A DNA stretch of 64,000 nt from NCBI GenBank assembly GCA_963575745.1, contig CAUYUJ010019281.1, positions 148,501-212,500 on the forward strand, in the 5' to 3' direction. This document shows, piece after piece, positions 29,069-39,637 of this stretch. A program made the position numbers and the translations under genes. The first letter of the stretch is position 1, and the number at the start of each line of letters is the position of its first letter. Source of the DNA: Prorocentrum cordatum. Taxonomy: Eukaryota; Sar; Dinophyceae; Prorocentrales; Prorocentraceae. Below the pieces are notes generated by a model. That model was not told where the DNA came from. It did not search any database and saw only the letters and a program-made list of their open reading frames with translations.

Positions 29069-29223
29069 CAGGGGGCGGCGGCTCGAAGACGCCTACGGCG
29101 AATCACCGCCGCCCCCTGCCTTTGTGGCAGCGCCTCTGTGGCCGAGTGTTGAGGCCAGACCTGCCAAGCTATCGGACCACGTGTTCCCCGAATCGGTTTG
29201 GAAAGCCTTCGGGGAACACGTGG
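29069..29223 (+). repeat. Two-hairpin module (best copy)
   Basis: The first hairpin has CAGGGGGCGGCGG (29069-29081) pairing with CCGCCGCCCCCTG (29106-29118). The second has CCACGTGTTCCCCGAA (29177-29192) pairing with TTCGGGGAACACGTGG (29208-29223). Upstream it is preceded by GGAAAAAGAACCAAAACC and GGCACCCC. Related copies lie at about 34770-34960, 36060-36285, 37030-37120 (second hairpin only) and 37965-38055 (truncated). Confidence 0.8.
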
Positions 29224-29989
29224 GCATCTTGAAGGCCATCTTGGCACTGGAGGCCATTTTGACCCTTTCGGGCCTTCTTGGAGGACGTGTGGGGGGAGCT
29301 CTTGGGCCGTCTTGGAGGCCATCTTGAGCGTCTTGGAGGCCTCTTCGGTCGTCTTGGGGGCCTCTGGGGGCCGTCTTGGGCCTCTTGGGCGATCTTTGGG
29401 GGCACTCGGGCCGTCTCGGGCCGTCGGAAGGCTGAAAAACGCCAAGTTAGGCCACAATCCTTCCAAAAACTCATTGGAAGTAAATGATTTGGGCCTTTTC
29501 GGGCCTTCCTGGAGGCCCTCTTGGAGGCCCTTTGGGCCGCCTTGGGCCATCTTGGTGCCATCTTCGGCCGTTCGCTGCCGCCCCGGCCCCCCTACGCGTG
29601 GGAGCCGGCCGCGTCGCTGCGCCGAGGGGCGTCAGGGATCTCTTCCCCTTTCCACGTGAGGAGAAGCCCGAGCGCCCCGTTGGCCGTGGAGGGCGCAGGC
29701 TGCAGAGAGGTGGCGTCGCCGCCGCCGAGAGGGTGAGCTGGTGGACAGCGCCGCGTCGGCGCGAAATCGGACGCACGGCTCCGCCGTCGGACACGTCGCC
29801 CAGGGGTGGCCCGATGACATGCAGCAGGACGTGTTTGAGCACGCGCATGGGCTGGCCCAGGGCGAGCAGCGTGCCCGCCGACATCTTAATGTACTTTCAA
29901 CGCAAGTGGCCCTGCGGGAGTTGCTGCGAGGCCGATCCCTGTACGGTGCGGGGGCGGCCAACGACTCACTGGCGCCCTTCCAGCAAGGC

Positions 29990-31107
29990 CGACTGTCGCT
30001 GCCAGAGTCCGTGGAGGGCCCCCCTCACATTGGCGATGTCTGCGGCAGGCGTGGCCACTACTTCCTGGAGCGGGAGGGCGAGCGCATGCTTAAGCCAGTT
30101 GTCGAGGTCATGGCCGATCTCGAGCGCGAGGGCACTCGTTGCTACTGCGAGCCCGCCTTGGTGATACACAGGACTGTGTACGTGACTTTTTTGAAGGACT
30201 TGATGTGCCGCGGGCTGCTCGATTTCACGTCGGCATCTTCTGCGTGCGGAAGAAGGGCCGTGAACGACAGCGGCTTATTCTAGACGCGAGGCGGTCCAAT
30301 CAGTAGTTCAGGCGGCCGCCTAGCGTGGACCTGATCACCGAAGAGGGCCTCAGCAGCATCGAGTTCGATGTGGGCCCAAGCGAAGAGCTCGACGACGAGC
30401 TGGTGACGTCCTTGGCCGAGCGGCTCTCGGTGACGGTGGGCTTGGCCGACGTGAAGGACGCGTTCCACAGGCTGAGGATGCCGCTCTTCTTGCGGCGCTA
30501 CTTCTGCTTCCCCTCGGTGCGCAGCGGCGCCGTGGGCTTGGCTGGCCGAGCCGTGGAGGGCGTCGTGCTGACGGACAATGAGCAGGTGTGGCCTTGTCCC
30601 GTCGCTTTCCGCATGGGCTTCTCCTGGAGTCTGTTCTTCTGCCAGGTGTCGGGGGAGGAGCTGGCCTGCGCTGCGCCGCCGCTAAGCCCCGACAGCCTCC
30701 TGCGAGATCGTGGGCGGCCGTTGGTGCTGGGATGCGAGCGCGGAGGGGCTCTTTGCCACTACATCTATGTGGACAACATGGGGATCGTGGGGACGGAGTC
30801 GCAGCGCGTCAGGTCGACGCTTGACGGAGTGACCTCGGCCTTCATGCAGAGGGGGCTGCCGGTGCACGAGCAGGCCGTGACGTCGGGCGTGTCCGAAGTG
30901 CTGGGCGTCGAGATCGACGGGCAGCTGATGCAGAACCGAGCCTCGGGGAAGCGGCGGCTGCGGGCGCGGCGGGCCATCGCGGGGCTGCTGCAGCGCGGCC
31001 GGTGTTCAGGGAGCGCTCTGGAGGTCCTGCTGGGGCACCTAACGTTCCTTGCGATGATTCGGCGACCTGTCCTCTCCTGCTTCCATTCCTGCTATTCTTT
31101 CGCGTAG
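29990..31107 (+). pseudogene. Reverse transcriptase, broken
   Basis: The N-terminal part (frame of 29741-30283) reads GPPHIGDVC, LKPVVEVMADLE, CYCEPALV and CRGLLDF. A shift near 30230 then leads into GIFCVRKKG, RLILDARRSNQ, a TAG at 30304, and FRRPPSVDL. Motif A is ADVKDAFHRL, the hydrophobic motif B is VAFRMGFSWS, and the catalytic motif C is YIYVDN at about 30759-30776, with VDN in place of the usual DD pair. The frame ends at TAG 31105. It would copy element RNA to DNA; the two breaks make this copy non-functional unless stops are bypassed. Confidence 0.8.
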
Positions 31108-31810
31108 AAAAACTACTTCATCAGTGCCCGACTGTGGCAAAGCGTGGTCGAAGAACTCCAGGTGTTTGCCGGCTTAATAATCTTCTTGTGCAGCGGCTGG
31201 GCCCGACCATGGAATCAGCTCGTCGTCGCTTCGGATGCCTCCGAGTTCGGACGCGGAGGGGCTGATGCTTGCTGGCCGTTGAGGCTTGCGCAGCAGGCAA
31301 GTAGGAGTCGCGAGAGAGATAAGTTTCTAGTCCCCGAGGCCGTGAACGCCCGCGCGTCGGCTTTGGGCCTCGAGGAAGTTTGCGATCAGTTGTCTAGGGA
31401 TCTGCTTGGTAGTGACGGGGCCACGGGGCTCCGAGCGGCGCGCCCCCCTGCCATGCAGGACGTGGACCCCGAGTTTTTGAAGGTGCCCAGGGTCGGTTTG
31501 GACCTTGCTCTGGCGCCTGACCTTTTGGGGCCCCTGGCGCTGGAAACAGGGGATTGTGCATCTCGAGGCTCGGGCCCTCGCGATGAACATCCGTAGGGTC
31601 GCTCTTGTGTCTTTCGGCCGTAACTTACGACAGCTTCTCCCAGTAGACAACATGGCTGTGTGTCTTGCCTTCGATAGATGCCGCGCCCGTGATTTTCTCC
31701 TTCTGAACCCTGTGCGTCGGTGTTGTAGTTGCTGCCGTGCCGAGAATCTGTATGCAGTGGTGCGCTGTATACCGTCGGAGCTAAACCGTGCTGATGGTCC
31801 TTCCCGCATT
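31108..31810 (+). pseudogene. RNase H domain of the retroelement, broken
   Basis: It continues in the RT frame after the TAG at 31105. VASDASEFGRGG (about 31222) is the first Asp motif. A frame change near 31520 leads to HLEARAL (Glu motif), PVDNMAVCLAF (second Asp) and IPSELNRADGPSR (about 31772-31805, last Asp). The order matches RNase H of YR retroelements. The split over two frames indicates decay. Confidence 0.75.
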
Positions 31811-31959
31811 TACGGCCCGAAACAGGGGTGGAATGCAAGTCCAGGGGGCAGGGCAGTTTCAAGGTTGATCGAGCCGGGGCGGGCTCCCAAGAGTTGCGCC
31901 CGAAAGAGGCCGGGGCCCCCCATCCCGCTTTGCCGCCGAATCGCCCGTCACCACCTGGT

Positions 31960-31981
31960 CGCGTAGCCGTCTTGGCTCGAG
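31960..31981 (+). other. Spliced-leader-like sequence inside retroelement
   Basis: GCGTAGCCGTCTTGGCTCGAG matches the spliced leader at about 17 of 22 positions and shares the GGCTCGA ending with the copies at 14860 and 54847. It lies between RNase H and recombinase, after a stretch that may be a boundary between two units of the element. Confidence 0.45.
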
Positions 31982-32485
31982 CCGGCGGGGCCCTAGCCCC
32001 CTCTGGCTGCCTGCGTGATTCCGTTTCGATCCATTCCGAGATCCCTCGAGCAGTTCGATGGCCGCTGGCGGGCGCCCAGGCGCCTGATGAAGTGCCGGTT
32101 GCTGACGGCGCCGTCGGCGGGCGAGCGCCCCGTGGGCGCGGCGGCCGTCGCCCGCGAGCGCGCGTTGGAGCCCTCCGCGAAGGCGGGCGAAGAGCAGAAG
32201 CCAAGGCGGCGTCGGCTGTTGCCTGGCGCTCCCCTGCCGGGAGGTTGGGCGACGACGGCCGCGCAGGCCCCGCCGGCAGCGTGGGAGACGCTCGTGGGGC
32301 ACGGGCAGACGTTCCGCGCCACCCGAGCCGCCGGGCGGTGGCGCTTGGGCGCTGCGGCGTCGAGCAGCTCGAGCAGCACTGGCACCGCGTCCGCGGGCGC
32401 CGCGCCGCAGGCGGGAGGTCGCGAGAGGGTGCCCTGGAGGCGCCGCAAGCGGCGGGTGCTGGCCCACGCGGAAGAGGTCGGGACA

Positions 32486-33441
32486 TCCTGAGCGCGGGCG
32501 CGAGCCTCTTCGAGCAGAAGGCGGCGCAGCAGCAGACCCGCAAGCAGTGCCGGGCGGAATTGGACCGCCGGCAGGAATTCGCAAATCTCGGAGACCCCCA
32601 GCTCGTGAGCGACGAGAATGTGGAAGAAATGCTAGTGCGCTACTTCGAGCGGGACTGCTTCCTGGGAGAACAGGCTCATCGTGGGGCCAAGCTGCTCGCC
32701 GCGCTGATGCATGCGGAGCCGAGGTTTGGCCGGCGCGGCAGCCGCCGGGTGCCGCGAGCAAGGCGCGCCCTAAAGGGGTGGAGGCGGCTGGCTCCAGGAC
32801 GGTCACGCTGGCCCGAGCCGCTCTGTCTGTGGGCGGGGGTGGTCAACGAGATGATGTCCCGAGGCGAGCCCGGCATGGCGCTGTTCGTCTTGCTCTCAGT
32901 GAGTACCTACCTGAGGCAGAGCAGTTTGCTGGCCCTGGGGCCAGAGAGCTTCCCGGCGCCAAAGCGGCCCGACGGCCATTGGAGCCGACTGGCGCACCCC
33001 GCGGAGCGCGGGTTGCCAGACAATATCGGGGAGTTCGACCACCCGATGCTGCTGGGCAGCAGTTGGCTCCAGTTCATATCCCCTCTCCTGCTTACCTTGT
33101 CAAGGCAGGCGGAGGGGAAGGCGGTCTGGGGATTCGCGTATTACGACTATCTGAAGGTGTTCACGATGTGCGCGAAGTCCCTGGGCGTCAATGTGGTTCC
33201 GTACCAGACCAGGCATTCGGGGGCGTCGATCGATCGGGAGTCTCGAGCGAGAACATTGGGCGAGGTCAAACAGAGAGGGGGCTGGAAAGCAGACAGCATC
33301 GTGATGAAATACGAGAAGCACGCTCGGCTTCGTCACAGCGAGCTGCGCCACAACAGAGACCTCAGCGAGCATCTCCAGGCACGCGAGCGACACTTAGAGG
33401 ACATTCTCCTGTGGGGCAAGGTGGTAACTCGCTGCGCCTGA
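32486..33441 (+). CDS. Tyrosine recombinase of the retroelement
   Basis: The frame is open from before 31828, but the recognisable protein starts near 32486 (SLFEQKAAQQQTRKQC), so the true start is uncertain. A core-binding-like N-terminal half ends in PRARRALKGWRRLAP. Catalytic motifs are STYLRQSSLLAL (first Arg), PYQTRHSGASID (Arg/His box), RGGWKADSIVMKYEKH (Trp and the nucleophile Tyr). Such enzymes integrate circular cDNA by strand exchange. No internal stop is present. It is followed 5 bp later by the methyltransferase ATG. Confidence 0.78.
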
Positions 33442-33446
33442 AGGTA

Positions 33447-34169
33447 ATGGGAGACCGCTGGTTCATCGACCTCTTCTCGGGGACTGGCGGCGTCTCCAAG
33501 AGCCTCTGGAATGAAGGATACCCGTGTAGAGAGCTAGAGATCAACAAAGGTTTTGATGTCTTGGATAGAATGTCACGACTGAGACTTCTAACCGACGTTA
33601 GGTCGGGAAGAGTGGCCGGTGCGATGATAGCCCTGCCCTGTACTAGCTTCTCAATCGCTCAGAATTGCTGGCTGCGTTCGGACGCGTATCCACTAGGGCT
33701 CCCTGGTTTGGCTACCGAGCTGCAGTCTAAAGTCGATCACGGGAACGCTCTGTTACAAGCTAGCTTGCAGTTGATTGGAGCGTGCGTAACGCAACGAACC
33801 CCGTGGATTTGGGGAAATCCTGGGAGTTCTTATGTTTGTAAGACGCCTGCCGTTCGAGAGCTCCTAGATCTCGGCTGGTGTTTTGGAATCGTATGTGACC
33901 AATGTCAATATGGAACTCGCTGGAGGAAGCGCACACAATATTTGATAAGAAATATCCGTCGCGAGGATTGTTCGCGACTTGAGAGACAGTGCCGTTATAG
34001 ACGGGGCCTGTGCTCTCGCACTGGAAAAGCGCATTGGCATCTCCAAGGTAGAATCGGCTCGGGGGCGCGCTGGACCGCTATCGCGGCCGAGTGCCCCAGG
34101 CCTCTTGCCCGTGCTTTGGCTTTCTCCCTCCTCTCCCCTGTCCGCTCTCAACTGCAATCGTGCTATTGA
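33447..34169 (+). CDS. C5-cytosine methyltransferase-like protein of the retroelement
   Basis: 240 residues from ATG. FIDLFSGTGGVSKSL is the cofactor-binding motif I of C5-methyltransferases; ALPCTSFSIAQ is motif IV with the catalytic PC; IWGNPGSSY resembles the ENP/ENV motif VI with Gly for Glu; a terminal CSRTGKAHWHLQG block follows. It is shorter than typical C5-methyltransferases, with no clear target-recognition region, so it may be a specialised or inactive relative. It lies in a separate frame from the recombinase, 5 bp downstream of its stop. Confidence 0.7.
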   Translation: MGDRWFIDLFSGTGGVSKSLWNEGYPCRELEINKGFDVLDRMSRLRLLTDVRSGRVAGAMIALPCTSFSIAQNCWLRSDAYPLGLPGLATELQSKVDHGNALLQASLQLIGACVTQRTPWIWGNPGSSYVCKTPAVRELLDLGWCFGIVCDQCQYGTRWRKRTQYLIRNIRREDCSRLERQCRYRRGLCSRTGKAHWHLQGRIGSGARWTAIAAECPRPLARALAFSLLSPVRSQLQSCY

Positions 34170-34228
34170 TTCCTGCCAACGCTGTCCCATACCAGTGCCC
34201 GTGAGCTCGCTTTTCGTCGTTAAGTGAA

Positions 34229-37200
34229 CATCCGTACTTGGGCTGTTTGGGGCGTTTCGGGGCCGTCTTGGAGGCCATCTTGGGCGTGTTGGAGGCCATC
34301 TTGGGCGTGTTGGAAGCCTCTTGGGCTTTGGGGGCCCTCTTGGGGCCGTCTTGGAGGCCACTTGGGCCGTCATGGGGCCCTCTTGGGGGCCTCTTGGTTG
34401 ATCTTGGGGGCCTCTTGGGCCGTCTTGAGCCGTCGGAATGCCGAGAAGAAGCACATTCCACAATCCTCCAAAATCCCAAAGGAAAATTAATGATTTTGGC
34501 CTCTTCGGGCCCTCCTGGAGGACCTCTTGGAGGCCTCTTGGGCCGTCCGGGAGGCCTCTGGGGGGCCTCTTGGGCCGTCTTGGACTCTCTTGGGCCATCT
34601 TGGAGGCCGTCTTGGACCATCTTGGGCGGACTTGGAGGCCATCTTGGACCATCGTGGAGGTCATCTTGGGCCAACGTGGTCATCTTGGAGGCCATCTTGA
34701 CCCGTCTAGGAGGATTTTTCCGGGAATCGGGCGATCTACGGGTGGCCGGCGGATCGGGCCATTGGGAGAGCTCTTTTGGAAAAAAAACCAAAACCAAAAC
34801 CCATATAGTCTGGCACGCCAGGCACCCCTTTGCTAAAGCAAAAGGGGGCGGCGGATCGAAGGCGCCTACGGCGAATCACCGCCGCCCCCTGCCTTTGTGG
34901 AAGCGCCTATGTGGCCGAACGTTGAGGCCAGACCTGCAAAGCCATCGGACCATGTGTTCCCACATTCTTTCAACAACCTAAGGAAAATCAGTTGGCCTCT
35001 TCGGGCCTTCCAGGTGGAGCTCTTGGAGGCTTCTTGGGCCGTCTTGGGGGCCTCTTGGGCCGTCTTGGGCCATCTTGACGCCATCTACGGCCGTCTTGGG
35101 TGCATCTTGGGCCGTCTTGGCGGCATCCTGGGGCCATCTGAGCCGTCTTGGAGGCCATCTTGGAGACCATCTTCGGTGTCTTGGAGGCATGTTGTGCCGT
35201 CGTGGGGCTCTCTTGGGGGCCTCTTGGGAGGCCCTTGGGCCGTCACGGGGCCATCTTGGAGGCCTCGTGGGCGGTCTTGGGGCGATCTTCAGGGCCTTTT
35301 GGGCCGTCTTGGGCCGTCGGAAGGCCGAAAAGGCGCAAACGCCAAAATCTTTCAAAAACCTAAGGGAAATCAATGGTTTTGGCCTCTTCGGGCCTTCCTG
35401 GAGGAGCTCTTGGAGGCCTCTTGGGCCGTCTTGGGGGCCTCTGGGGGGCCTCTTGGGCCGTCTTCGGCCATCTTGACGCCATCTTGGGCCGTCTTGGGTG
35501 CATCTTCGGCGTCTTGGCGGCATCTTGGGGCCATCTGAGCCGTCTTGGAGGCCATCTTGGAGACCATCTTCGGCGTCTTGGAGGCCTCTTGGGCCGTCTT
35601 GGGGCCGTCTTGGGCGCCTCTTGGGCCGTCACGGGGTCATCTTGGAGGCCTCTTGGGCGATCTTGGGGCGATCTTGGGGACTTCTTGGGCCACCTGAGGC
35701 CGTCGGAAGGCCGAAAAGGTGTAAGTACCAAAATCTGTCAAAAACCTTTGGAAAATCAATGATTTTGGCCTCGGCGAGCCTTCCTGGAGGAGCTCTTGGA
35801 GGCCTCTTGGGCCGTCTTCGGGGCCTCTGGGGGGACTCTAGGGCAGTCGTGGGCCATCTTGACACCATCTACGGCCGTCTTGGGTGCGTCTTGGGCCGTC
35901 TTGGCGGCATCTTGGGGACATCTGAGCCGTCTTGGAGGTCATCTTGGCTGTCCGTCGGGGAGGCCATCTCGAGCCATCTTGGAGGATTGTTGCGGTCGTT
36001 GAGCTCGTTTCCGGGCCTTCCGCGGCCCCGGCGGGACGCTCCAGAGCCCATTGGGAGAGATCTTTTGGAAAAAAAACAAAACCAAACCCGATAGGGTTTG
36101 GCACGCCGGGCACCCCTGCGATGAATCGACAGGGGGCGGCGGATTTAAGACGCCTACGGCGAATCACCGCCGCCCCCTGCCTTTTTGGAAGCGCCTATGT
36201 GGCCGAACGTTGAGGCCAGACCTGCCAAGCCATCGGACCATGTGTTCCCCGAATCGGGTTGGAAAGCCTTCGGGGAACACGTGGGCGTCTTGAAGGTCAT
36301 CGTGGCCGTCTTGGAGGCCTCTTGGGCGATCTTTCGGCGATCTTTGGGGGCTCTTGGGCCGTCTCGGGCCGTCGGAAGGCCGAAAAGAAGGAAATGTCAC
36401 AATCCGTCAACCACCTAAGGAAAATCCATGTTTCTGACCTCTTCTGGCCTTCCTGGAGGCCCTCTTGGGGGCCTCTTGGGCGCTTTTGGGCCAGCTTAGA
36501 GCCAACTTCGGCCATCTTGGTGGGTTCCTGGCACGTCTGACGCCGTCGGGAGCCGTCTTGGAGGCCTCTCTGGGCCACCGGGGGACCCTCTTGGGGCGCT
36601 TCGGGGCCGTCTTGGAGGCCATCTTGGGCGTCTTGGAGGTCATCTTGGGCGTGTTGGAGGCCTCTTGGGCCGTCTTGGGGCCCTCTTGGGGCCATCTTGG
36701 AGGCCACTTGGGCCGTCATGGGGCCCTCTTGGGGGCCTCTTGGTTGATCTTGGGGGCCTCTTGGGCCGTCTTGAGCCGTCGGAATGCCGAGAAGAAGCAC
36801 ATTCCACAATCCTTCAAAAACCCTAAGGAAAATTAATGATTTTGGCCTCTTCGGGCCCTCCTGGAGGACCTCTTGGAGGCCTCTTGGGCCGTCCGGGAGG
36901 CCTCTGGGGGGCCTCTTGGGCCGCCTTGGGCCCCTTGAACTCTCTGAAGCCGTCTTGGAGGTCGTCTTGGACCATCTTGGGCGGACTTCGAGGCCATCTG
37001 GGGCCGTCTTGGAGGTCACCCTGGCCGTCTTGTGTGGCCGAACGTTGAGGCCAGACCTGCCAAGCCATCGGACCATGTGTTCCCCGAATCGGTTTGGAAA
37101 GCCTTCGGGGAACACGTGGGCGTCTTTAAGGTCATCTCGGCCGTCTTGGAGGCCTCTTGGGCGACCTTTCGGCGATCTTTGGGGGCTCTTGGGCCGTCTC

Positions 37201-38060
37201 GGGCCGTCGGAAGGCCGAAAAGAAGGAACTGTCACAATCCATCAAACACCTAAGGAAAATCCATGTTTCTGACCTCTTCTGGCCTTCCTGGAGGCCCTCT
37301 TGGGGGCCTCTTGGGCGCTTTTGGGCCAGCTTAGAGCCAACTTCGGCCATCTTGGCGGGATCCTGGCACGTCTGACGCCGTCGGGAGCCGTCTTGGGGGC
37401 CTCTCTGGGCCAACGGGGGACCCTCTTGGGGCGCTTCGGGGCCGTCTTGGAGGCCATCTTGGGCGTCTTGGAGGCCATCTTGGGCGTGTTGGAGGCCTCT
37501 TGGGCCGTCATGGGGCCCTCTTGGGGCCATCTTGGAGCCCACTTGGGCCGTCATGGGGCCCTCTTGGGGGCCTCTTGGGCGATCTTGGGGGCCTCTTGGG
37601 CCGTCTTGAGCCGTCGGAATGCCGAGAAGAAACACATTCCACAATCCTTCAAAACCCCTAAGGAAAATTAATGATTTTGGCCTCTTCGGGCCCTCCTGGA
37701 GGACCTCTTGGAGGCCTCTTGGGCCGTCCGGGAGGCCTCTGGGGGGCCTCTTGGGCCGTCTTGGGCCCCTTGAACTCTCTGAAGCCGTCTTGGAGGCCGC
37801 CTCGGACCCTTTTGGGCGGCCTGGAGGCGATCTTGGATCCTCGTGGAGGCCATCATGGGCCATCTTGGCCATCTTGGAACCGTCTGGGGCAGAAAATTGG
37901 GGAAGCGAGGTCCGTGGAAAAAATCCCGGGCCCCGGCGGGACGGGCCGAAACCCATTGGGAGAGTTCTTTTGGAAGAATAACCAAAACCAAAACCGATAG
38001 CATCTGGCACGCCGGGCACCCCTTTGCTGAAGCAGAAGGGGGCGGCGGATCTCATGGCTT
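34229..38060 (+). repeat. CTTGGAGGCC satellite, right block
   Basis: Same short units as the left block. Higher-order units begin with TTTGGCCTCTTCGGGCC-like text near 34492, 34990, 35374, 35762, 36428, 36838, 37266 and 37674, and end with GGGCCGTCGGAA and an A-rich CCTAAGGAAAAT spacer. Neighbouring units are about 384-430 bp apart. An ~835-bp tandem duplication (36199-37033 and 37034-about 37870) contains two units plus part of the hairpin module. Long minus-strand frames (up to 312 codons) are repeat artefacts. Confidence 0.88.
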
Positions 38061-38680
38061 TCGGCCCATCCCGCCACCGTGCCTGGGTTGTGGGCCGCAG
38101 GCCTCTCGGGGCCCTCTTGGCCCGTCTCGTGAGGGATACGCGGGAGGCACCCCTGGAGAATGGAAGGATTCAAAATCCGCCCACGTAACATTCGATCCTG
38201 AGGGCTGAAGTCTGAGGACTCTGGCGTGGGCGTTCGGTGCGGAATGTGCCCAGGATGCTCCAGGGAGGGTTTCGTATCTGATGAGGGTGGTGGTGATATC
38301 CGTGGCCAAGCCTCCCTTGGTGATCCACCCGCTTCCAGGCCCTGGGCGCCTCACCCAGTGGTTCCTTATCCGATGCCCTTCACCGTGCAAGTGACCCGAG
38401 GGCTCCCCAACTCTGTGCCTCGCGGCACGGTGTCGCCGCCCACCAAACCGCCCCAACCCAACCCGAAGGCCCCGATCCGCCCTCCATTCCCAGCGGGGGG
38501 GCATCGGGGAACGTTGACAAGACACGTGTGGAACCCGTACCCCCCAGCCCGAAATCCGGATCTTCGGGCCAGGTTGGGGTGCTCTGGTCAAACGACGCGA
38601 AGATCGGGACAAAATCGGATCGGGATAACTCGAAATCTCTGAGAATCGGCGGGTTTGGAGGATGTATTGGGCGCCGCGGC
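38061..38680. other. Unassigned, with a block related to 17.9 kb
   Basis: The block near 38255-38380 (GATGAGGGTGGTGGTGATATC, CCGCTTCCAGGCCC, CCTTATCCGATG) matches 17895-18000 in order with divergence. This suggests a dispersed element of about 110 bp. No gene seen. Confidence 0.4.
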
Positions 38681-38733
38681 CGCTCCAGAGCGTTCCGGAA
38701 CGCTCTGAGAGCGCTCCGGAACGCTCTGGAGCG
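38681..38733. repeat. Nested palindromes (cruciform-prone)
   Basis: CGCTCCAGAGCGTTCCGGA at 38681-38699 pairs with its exact reverse complement at 38715-38733. The left arm region also contains the perfect palindrome AGAGCGTTCCGGAACGCTCT at 38687-38706, so two alternative folds are possible. Confidence 0.8.
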
Positions 38734-38769
38734 ATTTATCCCGATCCTAGCCCTGTTTTATCCAGTGGC

Positions 38770-38935
38770 GGGTCACCGGAGGCGCTGGAGGCGATGCTGG
38801 CGGCGGAGGCGGACACGGGCGAGGTCCTGTTCCACGACGACTTCGACCTGCTCGAGGGGCCCGGCGAGGGCGGCGGCCTCCGCGCGGGCGGCGCGCGGAA
38901 GGCGGCGGGCAAGAGGAGACCTCCTCCAGGCCTCC
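38770..38935 (+). other. Possible exon-like segment
   Basis: An open stretch reads SPEALEAMLAAEADTGEVLF, then HDDFDLLEGPGEGGG and basic RKAAGKRR text. It has the acidic/Ala pattern of a genuine protein piece, follows TATCCAG and is bounded by non-coding text. It may be a host exon; no family is claimed. Confidence 0.2.
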
Positions 38936-39390
38936 CAGATTTCAGTCGGGCGTGTGCCTCTACAGGAGGAGTATTCAAAAATAGTAGAATCATAGTCCGG
39001 GGACGATGTTTCGACTATTTTTTCACTATTTGCAGCAGCACGACAGAAGATATGTCTTTGCCCTTTCATATAAAAAGGAACAGGCATCATCCTGAGAGCA
39101 CAGCCCTGCGCTAATGCTTGCGTAACGCCGCGTAAGAATCGCGTAAGGTCCGGCCACACGGCCGCTCCTGAGGAGTCGTAGCCCTACCACTAACTACGGG
39201 CACAGTCGTCCTGAGAACGGCACCCTGCGTAAATGCCCGCGTAGTGCCGCGTAAAAAACGCGTAAGGTCAAGCCACGCGGCCCCTCTCCGCAAGATTCAA
39301 TTTTTAATTTTTGTCCAACGTCTCCCTGTAGGGGGACATGCCCGACCTAATCCTGTATGGGGTCCTGGCAGATGGGGTCGGAGGATCGCG
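38936..39390. other. No recognised gene; short duplication
   Basis: CGTAACGCCGCGTAAGAATCGCGTAAGGTC (39121-39150) recurs with changes at 39241-39270, each followed by a CC(A)CACGCGGCC-type text. The rest is unassigned. Confidence 0.4.
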
Positions 39391-39394
39391 CCGC

Positions 39395-39530
39395 ATCGAC
39401 GATGCATCGGCGATGCATCATCGCCGATGCATCAGCGATGCGGCTCGATGTGGGGTCAATTTTCTCCACGCAGACATCGCCGATGCATCGCCGACGTCGC
39501 CAGTGCATGCCCGATGCATCGCCGATGCAT
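39395..39530. repeat. GATGCATC palindrome cluster
   Basis: Seven or more GATGCATC or close variants, spaced by CGCC or GGC, over about 135 bp. Confidence 0.8.
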
Positions 39531-39637
39531 CAGCGAAGGCCTCTACCTCCGCCGCAGGGCAGGGGGCGCGGAAGAGGCAGAAAGGGGCGAGTGGAGGCAT
39601 CGGTAGTTGACCATCGGGCCCTCTCGGCCACGCGCAG

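Larger units (their letters stand above)
27626..29572 (+). repeat. CTTGGAGGCC satellite, left block
   Basis: After a degenerate copy of the two-hairpin module (about 27650-27790) and a GGA run (27806-27893), the sequence is made of 9-12-bp units such as CTTGGAGGCC, GGCCGTCTTGG and CTCTTGGGC. They are organised into longer units that begin with TTTGGCCTCTTCGGGCC-like text (28318, 28737, 29489) and end with GCCGTCGGAAGGC. The long Pro/Arg/Lys frames on the minus strand come from the repeat. Confidence 0.85.
29573..34228 (+). mobile_element. Decayed tyrosine-recombinase retroelement (DIRS-like)
   Basis: Satellite text stops at about 29572 and resumes at about 34229, and between them lies a coherent + strand series: reverse transcriptase, RNase H, tyrosine recombinase, C5-methyltransferase-like protein. 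RT-RNase H with a tyrosine recombinase instead of a DDE integrase defines the DIRS/YR order. In classical DIRS elements a methyltransferase lies before the recombinase; here it is last. Frameshifts near 30230 and 31520 and in-frame TAG codons at 30304 and 31105 break the RT-RNase H frame, while recombinase and methyltransferase frames remain open. Terminal repeats were not recognised, so the ends are approximate. Confidence 0.8.

Noticed and set aside
28717-38055. Long minus-strand open frames rich in Pro, Arg, Lys and Gly (up to about 312 codons)
   Set aside because: They are the complement of the CTTGGAGGCC satellite, appear in several frames at once and have no domain.
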